Source: Augochlora pura (taxonomy: Eukaryota > Arthropoda > Insecta > Hymenoptera > Halictidae). Taken from it: a DNA stretch of 64,000 nt. The notes under the pieces were generated by a model, which had not been told where the DNA came from, searched no databases, and saw nothing but the letters and a program-made list of their open reading frames with translations. Of the stretch, positions 22,760 to 34,367 are shown piece after piece. Both the position numbers and the translations under genes were made by a program. The first letter of the stretch is position 1. The number at the start of each line of letters is the position of its first letter. Location of the stretch: the NCBI RefSeq assembly GCF_028453695.1, contig NC_135782.1, positions 11,160,001 through 11,224,000 of the forward strand, written 5' to 3'.

Positions 22760-23095
22760 ACTAGCAAACCTGGCGAACTCCGTTTCGCCACCAGATGGCT
22801 TCGTTTTTTGTAACATTTCGTTTGGGGATTAAAAGATGAAGAAAAGTTATTTTTTTTGTTTTATAAACCATATTGGTTTGTAGTACATGCTATGTATCAG
22901 AGATGGCGCTGTATGTGAAAAATGATTTTCCCTGTTTTCCTGCTTTTCTGTTGAAATTTTCCAGAATTTTGGTTGCTATAAACCTCCCGGAGCCCGAGAC
23001 CTTTCCAACGAATGCAAAACCGTGGAAATCGGTTCGTGCGTTCTGGAGTTATAGCGTCAGGAAGGAAAACCCGACTTATTTTTATATAATAGATA
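22760..23095 (+). mobile_element. 3' tail of an RTE-like non-LTR retrotransposon (or derived SINE)
   Basis: Begins CTAGCAAACCTGGCGAACTC followed by CGTTTCGCC. It ends with AAATCGGTTCGTGCGTTCTG, GAGTTATAGCG and CCCGACTTATTTTTATATAA. This opening and closing layout (CTAGC..ACC-GGC-AACT-CGT ... AAATCGGTTC-T-CGTTCTGGAGTTATAG) is, from memory, that of widely dispersed RTE-type 3' ends in insects. The 86-codon frame at 22873-23133 is incidental. Clade assignment is from memory and not searched. Confidence 0.65.
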
Positions 23096-23959
23096 ATGAA
23101 AACAAAACGGTCAAACATTTTCTTAAATATTAATAACGTTGAATTATCTTAAAAATGAAAAGTGAAATTGACAGTCTAAGCTAATTACTTAATTTACTCT
23201 AATTTATTAGCCAAACGATGACAGTAGATTTGCAGAAATTAAACACGTCAAAAATTAGTCAACTAGCTCCAATCTGCTGTACTCATTACACGCCGGCAAG
23301 CGAATGAGCGAGTCATAGCACGCGCAGCGAGTATCAAGTAAGTACAGTGAACACGATATTCGCTCGCTAGGTGTTTTGCTCGACATCCACATGTTTGACG
23401 CATCGTAGTTTTCTACGAGCGACAACACACGCGACTGGTTTCTTCCCACTGTACAATCTTGCACGTAGCAATTTTTACTATAATTAATATACACGTCACT
23501 ACCAATTCGCTCCGGTTGTTTACTGACATGTTTACCATCCCTAATTGATTGCATTCGGAGAGTGATTAATATCCGCAAACGATATCGCTTCAATGCATCG
23601 AGTGAATTAGCTTCGCGTTATCCACACTTTGATGTACAGGATGCACCAAATTAAGTGTTAAGTGCCTGATTTTTTCCTATAATCATGAACTACATTAGAT
23701 TTTCTTAAAGAATTACCTCTTTAACTTACTTGATAGTAAAGACTAGCTGAAATGGTAAATATATGTATATATTTTTATTGGAAGACTGAAGTGAAAAATT
23801 TGTGACACATTAATTAAGTGGATCGTTGAAAGCAGAAATGGTAAAAGTGGATATATAGTATATAAATAATAAATATAATATAATAAAATATATATAATAA
23901 ATGGTGGATAATAATACAAAAACTTATTACAATACCTTCATGTTAGCCACTTTCAAGCT
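23096..23959. other. AT-rich DNA with a small GC-richer block
   Basis: 23250-23640 is somewhat GC-richer with a minus-strand frame of 112 codons and no recognisable product. The rest is AT-rich. Confidence 0.4.
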
Positions 23960-24202
23960 TTAACATGTTCATTGCCGACAATCAACCATTAAAATCTCCA
24001 CATTGTTAAAGCAATTTAATTAATCGAAGCGAAACTAGAACATTAATATTTATCATAAGGGGTGGCAATAGAACTCTTTGGCATTCGAAACGTTCTACTC
24101 AAATTCACTTTGTTCAAATATATTACAAGAAAAATGAATTTTTAAGATTGGTCAGAAATTAGTGTCACCCATATTTTGGTGACGCGGCGCTCAATGTGTT
24201 AA
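23960..24202. mobile_element. TTAA-flanked MITE, family B, 243 bp
   Basis: Left end TTAACATGTTCATTGCCG. Right end on the minus strand TTAACACATTGAGCGCCGCG, then TCACCAAAATATGGGTGACA. TTAA intact both sides. Best preserved of the three same-orientation copies at 24-26.7 kb. Confidence 0.65.
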
Positions 24203-24479
24203 CTTGAAACAATTCAAAAGAATCAGATGCAATATTAAATCTAATATGATTTCATAATATTAAATCAACGAAGCAATAAATTGACTACACCATTTCACTC
24301 TCACTGCGTTAAACAATTCATTATGAAATTGTGAACTTCGAAAACGCAACAATTAACTAAAGCGAAAAAACAACCTTTTACATATAATTAATCTTTCATT
24401 ATACGTATGTACATCCTCGAATGGCAGTATAATTTCATAGTTTGTAAGAATAGTTTAAAGAACTAGTGATTATAAATCC

Positions 24480-24730
24480 TAGCCCAGATCCAATTGCTTC
24501 AACAAATACAATAGCAATACAAAACACCATGAAGACACAGAACGTGAACATACAAAGAATAAACTATAAACTAGATAATAAAAATTTACCATATCGAATT
24601 TTGCATTCCAAAAATCCTAGGTAAATATATACAGTTCGCTTGTACATGTTACAATAAAAATGAATATTATGAAGTTAGTTAAAAAATAGTGCCACCCACG
24701 TGCGATTGACGCAGCATTCGACATATTAAA
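24480..24730. mobile_element. Decayed family B MITE
   Basis: The right terminus on the minus strand reads TTTAATATGTCGAATGCTGC, then GTGGGTGGCACTATTTTTTA, aligning with 24202 read leftward. The left end is estimated from the length of its relatives; the TTAA has decayed. Confidence 0.5.
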
Positions 24731-25480
24731 AAAATGAACGATCACGCAATTCCATCTACGGTGTTTGTGCGACATTTCTCAATCAACTACATACTACGCT
24801 ATACATATATTATTCACTTTATTATTCGTCAAAGGTGTATGATAATTCATTGATTCACGGTAACTGATTGAACCGACGCGAATCGCGTCCCTTTCGGAGC
24901 GGAAGCGAGCGTAAATCGGATATTGCTCCTTTAACGGCGTCAAATTGTCCACGGTTGATCGCATAAGTATAGACACGAGGCGTCGGGTTTCTTATTAAGG
25001 TGGAAAGTAGGAATGCAACTTACGGAGCATCGGAGGGTATAGAGTTCAACGTTCGATTCAGCTCGGCACAATTCCACCAATCCCTACGAGCGTCTTAAAA
25101 GGCATTTTAAATCGGCGTGTCGTGAAAGAATCTCATAGAGATGCGGCGTATAAAGGCATTCCACTAAACCCTCCCTCTCTCCCCTCGCCCCTTTTTTTCC
25201 TCCTCTTCCGTTCGCCTCTCGCCGGTTCAGCGTTTTGATCTATCATCATCGGGGACTTCCTTCGGTTCCATTCTTTTCCTGTTATTACACCTACGTACTC
25301 TCCTCTTCATTACGCGCGCCGGGAACGATGAAATCTCTGCTTTCGTGGAACGAACTCGGACATCGAAGTACGTACGTGACGAGCAGCGACGGACGCTGGG
25401 TCACCTTTAAACCGCAATATTTTATCGTACTCGCAGTTTTCGAAATGTGTGTTTCAAATTTACCGTGACTTACTCATGCA
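24731..25480. other. GC-rich island with pyrimidine tract
   Basis: 24840-25130 and 25210-25470 are CpG-rich; 25165-25205 is a C/T run. A 77-codon plus frame (25235-25468) has no recognisable product. Confidence 0.4.
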
Positions 25481-26449
25481 AAACGATTATCACAGGATTA
25501 TTTAAAATTTAAGATAACGAAGGTATAAAATGGATTAATTTTTCAATATGTTTAGAAACAATTATAATATTTCGGATGTCTTTTGTTACATATGAATACG
25601 AAATATTAGGAAATTTTATGACTCATTATATTATTAATTTATTATCGATTGATTTATGTTATATGATTCATTATATTATTGATTTGTTATATTATTGATT
25701 TATTATTGATTGATTCATATTTCATGATTTATTATTTTATTGATTTTATTGCTTGATTTATAAGAAATAAGTCGAAATTAATATATATTAATTTGAAAAA
25801 TAAACGATTTCGTAGAATTGTTGTTATGATTTAATATATTTAGAAGAAACGAAGATTTTGTCTACGTTATGGATACCTGTTCATTTGTTAGTAATTATGA
25901 GGCTTTTTCTGACAAATCATTTTTTTAGATTCATTTACAAAAATGAATGGAAATAAACTATTTATTCTTTCTCTAATTTGGTAGCTTCGGTTTATTTCTA
26001 TATTCTGAGAAATGCATTTAAATGTTCGGGGAGGGTTAGGTGTGGTATGCGTCCAGACGTCGTATAGTTAAATGAAAATATGGTCAGCTGTCTATAGCTA
26101 GGTTCGCTTACAAGGACGTCTGGAACATTACGAGTAAATCTCACGTTTTACACGTAGTCTTTCTTTAGCGTAACTATTATTAGGCTTGTAAGTCTTCATC
26201 GGATACGTGTTGATGCGCCCGTTACTAAGTAACAAACTGTAAGCATAATTTTGAAAAACATGTGCTGAACAACTTGTACTACATCTCAGGAATTTGAGGA
26301 AAATTTTAATAAACCAAGTTTTCTTTCAATTCTTACTTACAAGTTTTTGAAAACATTATAAATGTAAATCTTTATCGTCATTCTATTAACTAACTTTTTA
26401 CTTTCATGACTTTAGAAATGATATAATTAAATATAAAATTATTTACATT
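25481..26449. other. AT-rich DNA with short internal repetition
   Basis: 25620-25760 repeats variants of ATTATATTATTGATTT and TTATTGATTGATT. Nothing else recognised. Confidence 0.5.
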
Positions 26450-26664
26450 ATCTTTTTCACGACAACGGACACGGTATTTTATTAATTAAATCGAGATTAG
26501 AAAGTTAAAAGTTATCATAGAGTATTACATTAGAACTCTATCTTGTCCGAAATATCCTAATCAAATTCAGTTTATTTAAATATATTACAATGAAAATGAA
26601 TTTTTAAAATTGTTTAAAAATTAGTGACACTCATATGTAACCGATATGGCACTCAACGTGTCAA
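26450..26664. mobile_element. Decayed family B MITE
   Basis: Right terminus on the minus strand TTGACACGTTGAGTGCC, followed by GAGTGTCACTAATTTTTAAA. The interior shares AATTAAATCGAG-type and TTCATTTTCATTGTAATAT-type words with 23960-24202. Left boundary estimated. Confidence 0.5.
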
Positions 26665-27479
26665 TATTCAATCGTAATTAAATAAATATATATTTCAGAA
26701 ATATTACCTCTCAATTAAAGACAGTTCTTAACTCTTCTACAAGTTATTCTCCAGCAAATGGTAAACAGTATTATATAAATATTTAATTGTGTCACAAAGA
26801 AAAATTTATATAACGTTTAATCGTGTCCATTTTAATAAAGTTAAATCGCAACACAGATTTTTCATGACTCCTTCAAATAAGTCATAAAATCTTCCGTTGT
26901 TCTTTGAAAGATCTATCTCGATCTATGTCAAATTTTTCGTATATTTCGTTCAACAACCGTTCGCTTACAAAATTTTTACCTTACGTTCCTATTGTTGAGT
27001 CCGTTGTGTCACGAGTTTCTCAAGAAGCCAGAGGTAAATAATGCTCCGCCGGCGGAAGGCTAGGATAATGGAGCGGAGGTTGAAGGTTGACAGAGGGGTG
27101 AAAATGGCTACAGGCTATGAACACTCTCCGCCACCGCAAGCCCGAGATTCGATAAGCCGACTATGGTCTTTTATTAGGATCCACTCAACGCCGGCAACGT
27201 AAACTCCACACCCTGTTCGGGCGTTCTTTTTAGAAGAGAATTTCTCTAACTATATTTCCATGTTCCAAATCGCGCGTGGAATGGTGCACTCGCGCGACCG
27301 AGAGAAAGAAACAGGAACCCTATACGTATTACGACCTCGGTTCGAACGAAGGGAACCAGGGAATCGCCGAGATGTTTTTACGAATTTCTCTCAACACTCA
27401 ACCGTAACGCTCGCAGTATGAATATTGTTATTTATATTACATTATAGTTTAAAATTAATTTTAATTTTTATATTTTTCA
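26665..27479. other. AT-rich DNA, then GC-rich island
   Basis: 27000-27420 is CpG-rich without a frame of note. The rest shows nothing recognisable. Confidence 0.4.
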
Positions 27480-27719
27480 TTAACCTTTTTGTTTTTCTTA
27501 ACCGTGATTTCTGTATATATGTTTTTCTTAGTTTTAAATAACTGTGCTGGATAAAACAATCATTGCTTTAATGTAACAAGTATGTTTACATTTTTAATAT
27601 GAAAGGATCTACAAAATTATAAAAATACAAAATTATTTTTGTATTTTGTCTACGGATGCCACTTGTATACACATAATTTGGATGCCGCATGTATGCGGCG
27701 CTCGGCGCGAAAGGGTTAA
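27480..27719. mobile_element. Possible TTAA-type MITE, 240 bp
   Basis: Right terminus on the minus strand TTAACCCTTTCGCGCCGAGC with the short palindrome GCCGCATGTATGCGGC just inside (about 27684-27699). Left end TTAACCTTTTTG agrees for 10 of 12 positions. TTAA present on both sides. The left boundary is the weak point. Confidence 0.45.
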
Positions 27720-28280
27720 GGACTATAGGGAAACTAGAATAAGGACCTCATGCACTATATGGAGAAATACTGTGTTACAAGCCGAGTTACATACTGATTT
27801 ACACTTTTGTAACAGAGGTTCAAACATAAAATATAAAATTATGTAAATTACGATAAAATAATATACAATATTAAGAATTTGCGTTGTTACTTGAAGAGTG
27901 CCGCATTTGAATGGTCATAAATAATTAAAAATCTATTAACACGATACAATTTACAAATTATATTTTGCATTTAGTATCGCATATAGCATACTATAAGGCA
28001 TATATTATGTCTTTAATCGCGGTTTGTGAAATACGAAAACGAAAAATAGATCATTATTTGAAAATGCAATTGTCTAATTTTTATTGAATCAATTTTATCG
28101 AATTTACAAAGTGCTACGTACATAATATGCACATTGAAAAGTCTATCATGAATTTCAAATTAAAAAGCAAACCCAAACAAAATTCGAAACTAATTTTTCT
28201 TTGAAAAACCGAGCGAGAACAATTCTTATTCCGCGTCGCAAAATCCAAATTTTAAATAGACAAACTAGTACGGAAAATTC
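27720..28280. other. AT-rich DNA, nothing recognised
   Basis: No paired termini or coding signal that I can support. Confidence 0.5.
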
Positions 28281-29150
28281 TCAATAAATATTCACATGGA
28301 ATATTCTCACGTTCATTTATTTATTTATTTGTATATACCGCTATCCGGGTGCGTTAATAATAGAACGTCCGCGTGTTCACCCCGAGGAAGGCAGCTACTC
28401 ATTTATTCCATAAATCTGACAATAAATAACGGACATATTGGGGTGGGCCGCACGTCTCGGGGTATCCGTGGCTGCTTATCGTATCCCACAAATGCGCCGG
28501 AACGCATTTAAAATGTATTGAACTGTCACGGGACAGTGGTTTCCTGGATTTTAACATTTTTCATCGGCGCGCCCGGGCTACAGGTCCGCGCGGATTACTG
28601 AATTATTGTTGTTCTAAGTGTGTCGGTCAAGGGGGAGTGAACCCCAAAAGCTTCTCGGGCCTGGGGTAATCCCTGACCATAACAGCCCCGAACCCTCGGC
28701 GTCTCCCCACCCATCGATGATCGTCGCACGCCGCGCGCCGCCTTCGCTCGTCCTGGAGAACCAGCCCCTTCCTCCACGAGCGCGCGTCCCTTGCCAAATC
28801 GCTGATCGTTACGGGCCTTTACGTCCGCGGCTGCATACTTCTGCATTCGCAACTGTCGTTAGTCTTTAAACGACGCGCGATTCGCCACGGCTTCGACGGC
28901 CCACGAAACTCGACATCTGCGGATTATTCGCCGGAGATCGCTTCCCTCTGATCCGGGCGGTCACGAAGCTCGCTCGAGGACGATGGTAATCGCCGCTTGA
29001 CGGATGCTGGATCGTTCTGACCCGATCCTTGCACCATCCTTGGTTTAACCAGTTCGCTGATTTTGACGAGAGAATACTCGTCGCGAAGGAGTTACGATGT
29101 TTCGCGTTATCGCGAGTGTACTCTGTTGGCTTTACTGACACTGAATCTAC
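28281..29150. other. GC-rich island
   Basis: CpG-rich, with overlapping frames open on both strands at 28595-28869 and on the minus strand at 28866-29141. No recognisable domain. Candidate regulatory or conserved non-coding DNA by composition only. Confidence 0.4.
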
Positions 29151-29392
29151 TGACCGATGAAAATTGTTACCTAAAAATTAGAAGATAGAGATTCTTGATA
29201 GTTTGTTGATAGAAATTATTGCAATTTTATTGTCAGAGTTTATTGAAAGTTTACTGATAGAGTTTATTTAATACAATAGCCACTGCTTGAATAAAGAAAT
29301 ATGTTCAACAGTTTTTAATGGAAGCAGTTTTATGTCTTCATGAATTATGAAATAAAAAATATGAAATCTATCATTTGACTGATGGTTTAGTG

Positions 29393-29573
29393 TTAACACT
29401 AGATCTATCAAAGAGTGTCAAAACAATCTGTTTGACATTTCTTATAATTCTTACACTTTCGTGGTACATTTTGATTCTTAAAATGATTTAAAAATTTTAT
29501 GTAGTATACCTACATGTACCGAAATATATTATTTTGATCTCCATGGAACGTGTTGCAACGTTTAATTGGTTAA
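29393..29573. mobile_element. Possible short TTAA-type MITE
   Basis: Left end TTAACACTAGATCTATC resembles the left end of 19725-20009 (TTAACACTAAACCTACC). The right end on the minus strand, TTAACCAATTAAACG, is a poor match. Low confidence. Confidence 0.3.
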
Positions 29574-30440
29574 ATAATGAAGAAATACACTTTTGTGGAT
29601 AATTCATGGATATTTTGCAATGAAAATTAAGTGATGTTTCTATTTTATATTCCTAAATTATGTAAATAGTCTACAGTGATTACTACATTCAATAACTTTA
29701 TTAGTTGCGACTATTTATTGCATATAATTAAAGCTGTCACTCCCATTATGAGTGATTTTATAAAAACTGTACTTGGTGATCGTTTACAGAAAAAATCATT
29801 ATATTTAATCAAAAACAATAACAATCTAAAATTAATGTAATCATTTATTTTATTATTCATTTATTAATCTATGATTAATATAGTCATCAATATAATTTTA
29901 AAAGTTTCCATTGATAATTGCGTTTTCGTTGTTTGTATTACTTCCAATTCTTCTAAATCTAATCAAAAAGTGTCACGTATAACATTACTGAGTTAGATCC
30001 ATTTAGAGTTAAATTATTGACAGATCGATAAGTTGGATCGAAAGGATCCATGAATTGGTGGCGATCGGAAAGTACAACGGGAAAGGGTGACAAGAATTGC
30101 GCTATTAGAGGGTAGAAGGATATCGGCAATTCGGTTTCAGCAAGGGTATACGTTGCAGTGAAGACGACAGATATGGAGCTTTGAATTTGTACCTCATTTT
30201 CATACATACACATTCTCATGGCGTTTATAGCCGAACTTTTGCGTATATACCTATTACACGCGTGTTACGTTAACGTTACGCCGGACCGTTTGTTGTAGAG
30301 TGGTAGTTGTAGGCACCGTAGACTGCAAGAGTTCAATTAATGCCAATTAAAATGTAAGCGTGTTTAACCAAAATATGACCACACGCGAAGCCCCTTTTAC
30401 GCAGCAGCAATTTACACATTTCACATTTACAATATTTCTT
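29574..30440. other. AT-rich DNA with a small GC-richer block at about 30000-30400
   Basis: An 86-codon minus frame at 29959-30219 has no recognisable product. Confidence 0.4.
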
Positions 30441-30735
30441 TTAACATGTTTTATTCATCGTTATACAAATACGTTTAACATATTTTATTCCCAGTTACAC
30501 AGTTACTTTTAATATATTTTATTCACAATTGCTCAGTTCTCTTTAACATATTTTATTCACAATTGCTCAGTTCTCGTTAACATATTTTATTCACAATTGC
30601 TCAGTTCCCTTTTACATATTTTATTCGCAATTGCACAGTTCCCTTTTACATATTTTATTCGCAATTACACAGTTACTTTAATACATTTTATATACTATTA
30701 CATAGTCCTTTTTCACAGTTACATAATTTTTATAA
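30441..30735 (+). repeat. Minisatellite, 34-35-bp unit, about 8-9 copies
   Basis: Unit approximately TTAACATATTTTATTCACAA followed by TTGCTCAGTTCTC. The central three copies are almost identical, and divergence grows toward both edges, as expected for slippage or unequal exchange. The frame through it (30597-30872) is incidental. Confidence 0.85.
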
Positions 30736-30798
30736 TTTTATTCAGGTTGACGCTATTTTTTAACATTCTTGCAGCTGGATTGTTTCGAATTGTTTATT

Positions 30799-31037
30799 TT
30801 AACCACTTAGCTACGTCGATATATTTAGAAGATAAATTTTGTTACACGTTTCATCGATCATACTGTGTATAATCTTTTTAACAATTGTTCTACAATTATC
30901 CTAAAGCGTGCGAAATTTACGAATATGTGGCCATAAGCATTTTGATATAAATCGTAGAAGAAATATTTTTATTATAAGATGTAAAATTACCATTTCCTTA
31001 TGACGTGTATACACGTCGTACGCAGCTAACAGATTAA
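30799..31037. mobile_element. TTAA-flanked MITE, family G, 239 bp
   Basis: Left end TTAACCACTTAGCTACGTCG. Right end on the minus strand TTAATCTGTTAGCTGCGTAC, with the palindrome ACGTGTATACACGT inside the right end (about 31004-31017). TTAA intact on both sides. Confidence 0.55.
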
Positions 31038-31640
31038 ATTAATGCTCACTTCTGAAGCATTTTAGTGAATTCTTTTTTCAAGCGAGCAATGTAAAGATAT
31101 TTTATTAATGTTACATTCCCATAAATTAATTATATTTATATCATAATTGTATTACGTATTTTACGGTAAGGATAAATAATGCACGTTTTAATGAGTATTA
31201 CATACATATATTTATATTATTTCAATGCTGTGTCATTATAAGACAATATTCAAGTTCCTGACATAACCTAGAAATTCCGTGAAAGTATTATAAAGAAGAA
31301 ACTGTTGCTGAGAAGAAATAAAAATAAAAATTGAACGTACATTGTTCAAATATAACTGAAAAAGTAGCACAGATATCAAGTACATATATTAAGTAGACTC
31401 GATCTTGCCACTCCTTTAATTTAAAAAATAACACAATTATAAACATTTAATATTTTTAATATATAATTTATAAAAATAACACAGTCATAATCAAGGACTT
31501 TATATTGAGATGGTCATTCAACCCTCTCCCCGTCACAAAAATTAATAAATTACAAAAAAAAAATGACATCAAATCAAAGTCCATATCTCAAACGAAATAT
31601 ATGTGAATAAACTTTTCGCTACGGAAATATTTTATACAAA
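31038..31640. other. AT-rich DNA, nothing recognised
   Basis: No paired termini or coding signal that I can support. Confidence 0.5.
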
Positions 31641-32340
31641 TGACACTTTACCTCGTTTGGTATGCGATTGCTTCGCAGTGCGACGTGACGTATCAACGAA
31701 TAGGAAATACGAGCGTAGATAACACAAATCGAACCCGCGGCATTTTAATTCCATCCGGACAATTCGCCTCAATTAATCGGGACACGCGACAGGCGAGAAG
31801 GATGCTGCGGTAAGGGAAGGGGGAGAAAGGATAGACAGCCTCCTAATCTGCATCAGCAGATTGCTCTGAGAATTGACACCGTGGATTTAGCCTCGCCCTT
31901 CGAAGTTGCTACACTTGACATCTCATTTGAAATCAAACCGTCTCGGCCAGCTCCTTAGAGGTCCCTCTCGCGCCTTCCGCAACAGGACACGAACTCGATG
32001 CATACATTAAGCAGCTTTAATTGAGAAGAGTTCCCTGGACGATCCGCCGGTAGCGAAGTAATAACCTCGCTGAATCTTTTCCGCCGGAGGGGGTGGCGGC
32101 TCCACTGGAGACACTTAATGCGTCAACTTCCGCAATCTGGGGATCATATTCGAGGGATAATTCGCCTCTTCGGAGGCTCTAACTGCTCTATGCAGTCTTG
32201 TTCACGGAATTCTCTTATTTACTGCGGATCTTTGCGCGTTTATGGCCAAGATTAAGGTGGACAATATGCGCTGCTCAACGGAACAATTTTAGGTAAAAAT
32301 TGACCAATCTTGACTGACGGTAATTTCGCGAAAAGTCGTC
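31641..32340. other. GC-rich island
   Basis: CpG-rich block with no frame longer than 60 codons listed or seen. Candidate non-coding regulatory DNA by composition. Confidence 0.4.
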
Positions 32341-32382
32341 GCAGTGACATCTTTTAAATTAAGCCTGAAACCTGTAGTTTAA

Positions 32383-32441
32383 GATAATATTTCTGTTAAT
32401 ATTTCTGTTAATATTTCTGTTAATATTTCTGATAATATTTC
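32383..32441 (+). repeat. 12-bp tandem repeat (TTAATATTTCTG)n
   Basis: About five units in a row, the first and last with single-base changes. Confidence 0.9.
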
Positions 32442-32917
32442 ACCATGTTTGATATATGATACTATGTTTGTTACATTGAAAATTGCCAAGTCTAGGGAAA
32501 TACTCGACTATTGTCAATTTTTTCCCAGATGATATGTTACTTTTATGTTAAATTATTACTTAAAAAGAAAAGGAATGCGGCTGCAATTATTTTCGTAAAG
32601 TTACAGCGCTTTAAAACAACCCTTGTCCTTATGTACATGATGTTGAAGTGAATTCGGTGCAGACTTTTCAATGCGATTTTCCATTGTAAAAGAAATATTT
32701 TATTGTTACCAAAAAAATTACTAATAGTTAATTTTAGTCTGAATGCCCTCCCTTAACTGCTCGGTATTTAAGACAGATCGAATTTTTCTAAGACAGATAA
32801 GAGAGGAAGCTTATAAATACCTGTTGGTGCGTATTGCTTTACAGCCTACTTGATACACCTTTCGTTCCTTGTTTAATCATTTCAATGAGTTGTTAGCAAT
32901 AAATACATAATATTATT

Positions 32918-33103
32918 TGTTCGTCAAATTACTGGTTTCGTGACTTGTTGAATACATCCATTCAACTGTTTCGAGGTTTTTGAAACGAATGTTTTATATT
33001 AACAATTAGAAAGTACGAAGGAGATGAAATCTATGCTCGCATTTTACAAGACAGGGTATGTAATGTAAATGTATATTTTAAGGTAAACGTACAATATATA
33101 ATT
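32918..33103 (+). repeat. Direct duplication, copy 1
   Basis: Aligned with 33838-34036 through GTTCGT-AAATTAC, TTCAACTG-TTCGAGGTTTTT, GAATGTTTTATATT, TATGCTCGCATTTTAC and GTAAATGTATATTTTA. Copies lie about 920 bp apart in the same orientation. Confidence 0.75.
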
Positions 33104-33837
33104 CTTCCGACTTCTACTTTCTCAAACCTGACAGATCCACTTTTATCATAAACGCATAACGTTTCCAGTCTACAGATAAGAGTCTCTTAGCGGAGAAAAA
33201 TCAGCAAGCACTTCGCGCAATGACGTCTAGTCCAATTCCCATAAACAAATTAGCTCCCACGCGGAGGGAAGCAGCACGATAAATTAATACATAGGACCAT
33301 CGTGATTTTCCGTGGAGTCCATTCCCTGCGCCGGGTATCCCAGCGGATCAAACAGCCCGTGCTATCGGGAAACTACGAGACTTTGAAAGATGCAGCCTAT
33401 TTCCTCGCTCGCGCACCGCCCCCGGCGTAATAGCGATCCACCATCGGTCCCATTGAAATTAATGGTTATTAAAAGCCGCGCTTCTCTTCTTCTCCGCGCC
33501 GGCGAATGAAACTTTTTCGCATATTCAATGCCCCATCGATACGATGCCTGTAAACGTCTGTTCGGCCCCTCTTCCCCGCCCCGCGTACCGAAGGGAGAAC
33601 TGATAGCGAGCCTGCCTACCGTGAATTTGACAGACGATTAAACATTCAGGACCTGTAGCCGATCTTATCTTCTACTTACGAATCGCGGAAATTTTCTTCT
33701 ACCCTCCTCCCCCGCCTTCTTCGCTGCCCGACGAATCCTCAGAAATTCGAGGCTTCAATGTCTCGTGGAATTGTATCCTCCCGTTTCTGTTTCCTTTTTA
33801 GTTTTCGTTGTCGTTTGCATGGTAATGTTCGCGGTAC
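33104..33837. other. GC-rich island between the duplicated segments
   Basis: CpG-rich from about 33180 to 33750 (for example GCGCACCGCCCCCGGCG near 33410). No coding frame recognised. Confidence 0.4.
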
Positions 33838-34036
33838 TGTTCGTTAAATTACAGATCTCTGGACTCGTTGAACAAATCCTTTCAACTGATTCGAGGTTTT
33901 TTAAAACGAAGGCTTTTTGTACGAATGTTTTATATTCGCGATTCGAAAGGACGAAGGAGGTGAAACTTATGCTCGCATTTTACGAGACAAAGTATGTAAG
34001 GTAAATATATATTTTACGATAAATGTACAATATAGA
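33838..34036 (+). repeat. Direct duplication, copy 2
   Basis: Partner of 32918-33103, slightly longer because of an extra AAGGCTTTTTGTACGAA segment. A 79-codon frame across it (33765-34004) is not maintained in copy 1. Confidence 0.75.
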
Positions 34037-34225
34037 TTTAGATATAAAGGTACTATATAAATATACATTTTGATAAGAAAGTACAATATAAATATACATT
34101 TGAATGTAAACGTGTAATACAAATGAACATTTTAATAGTAATGTTCAACATAAGTGTACATTTTGATATAAACGTGAAATGTGAATGTACATTTTAATAT
34201 AAACGTAGAATATAAATATATTTAC
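34005..34225 (+). repeat. AT-rich minisatellite, ~31-37-bp unit
   Basis: Variants of TGTACATTTTGATATAAACG recur six or seven times up to the assembly gap. The first unit is also part of the duplicated segment, so the array probably grew out of its end. Confidence 0.75.
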
Positions 34226-34267
34226 ATAGAGATCTATATTTGTTCTTACATATATTTATCTGGGCAA

Positions 34268-34367
34268 NNNNNNNNNNNNNNNNNNNNNNNNNNNNNNNNN
34301 NNNNNNNNNNNNNNNNNNNNNNNNNNNNNNNNNNNNNNNNNNNNNNNNNNNNNNNNNNNNNNNNNNN
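34268..34367. other. Assembly gap (100 N)
   Basis: Exactly 100 undetermined bases, a conventional size for a gap of unknown length. It lies just after an AT-rich tandem array, so collapsed repeats are the likely cause. Confidence 0.95.

Noticed and set aside
22873..23133. 86-codon frame and its minus-strand counterpart
   Set aside because: Both lie within the retrotransposon 3' tail, which is untranslated in such elements.
27346..27362. GGTTCGAAC motif, like a tRNA T-arm box
   Set aside because: No acceptor stem, anticodon arm or A box at the required distances.
30441..30735. Repeats of about 34 bp resembling a CRISPR array
   Set aside because: Units are directly abutting without spacers, in AT-rich eukaryotic DNA without cas genes; it is a minisatellite.
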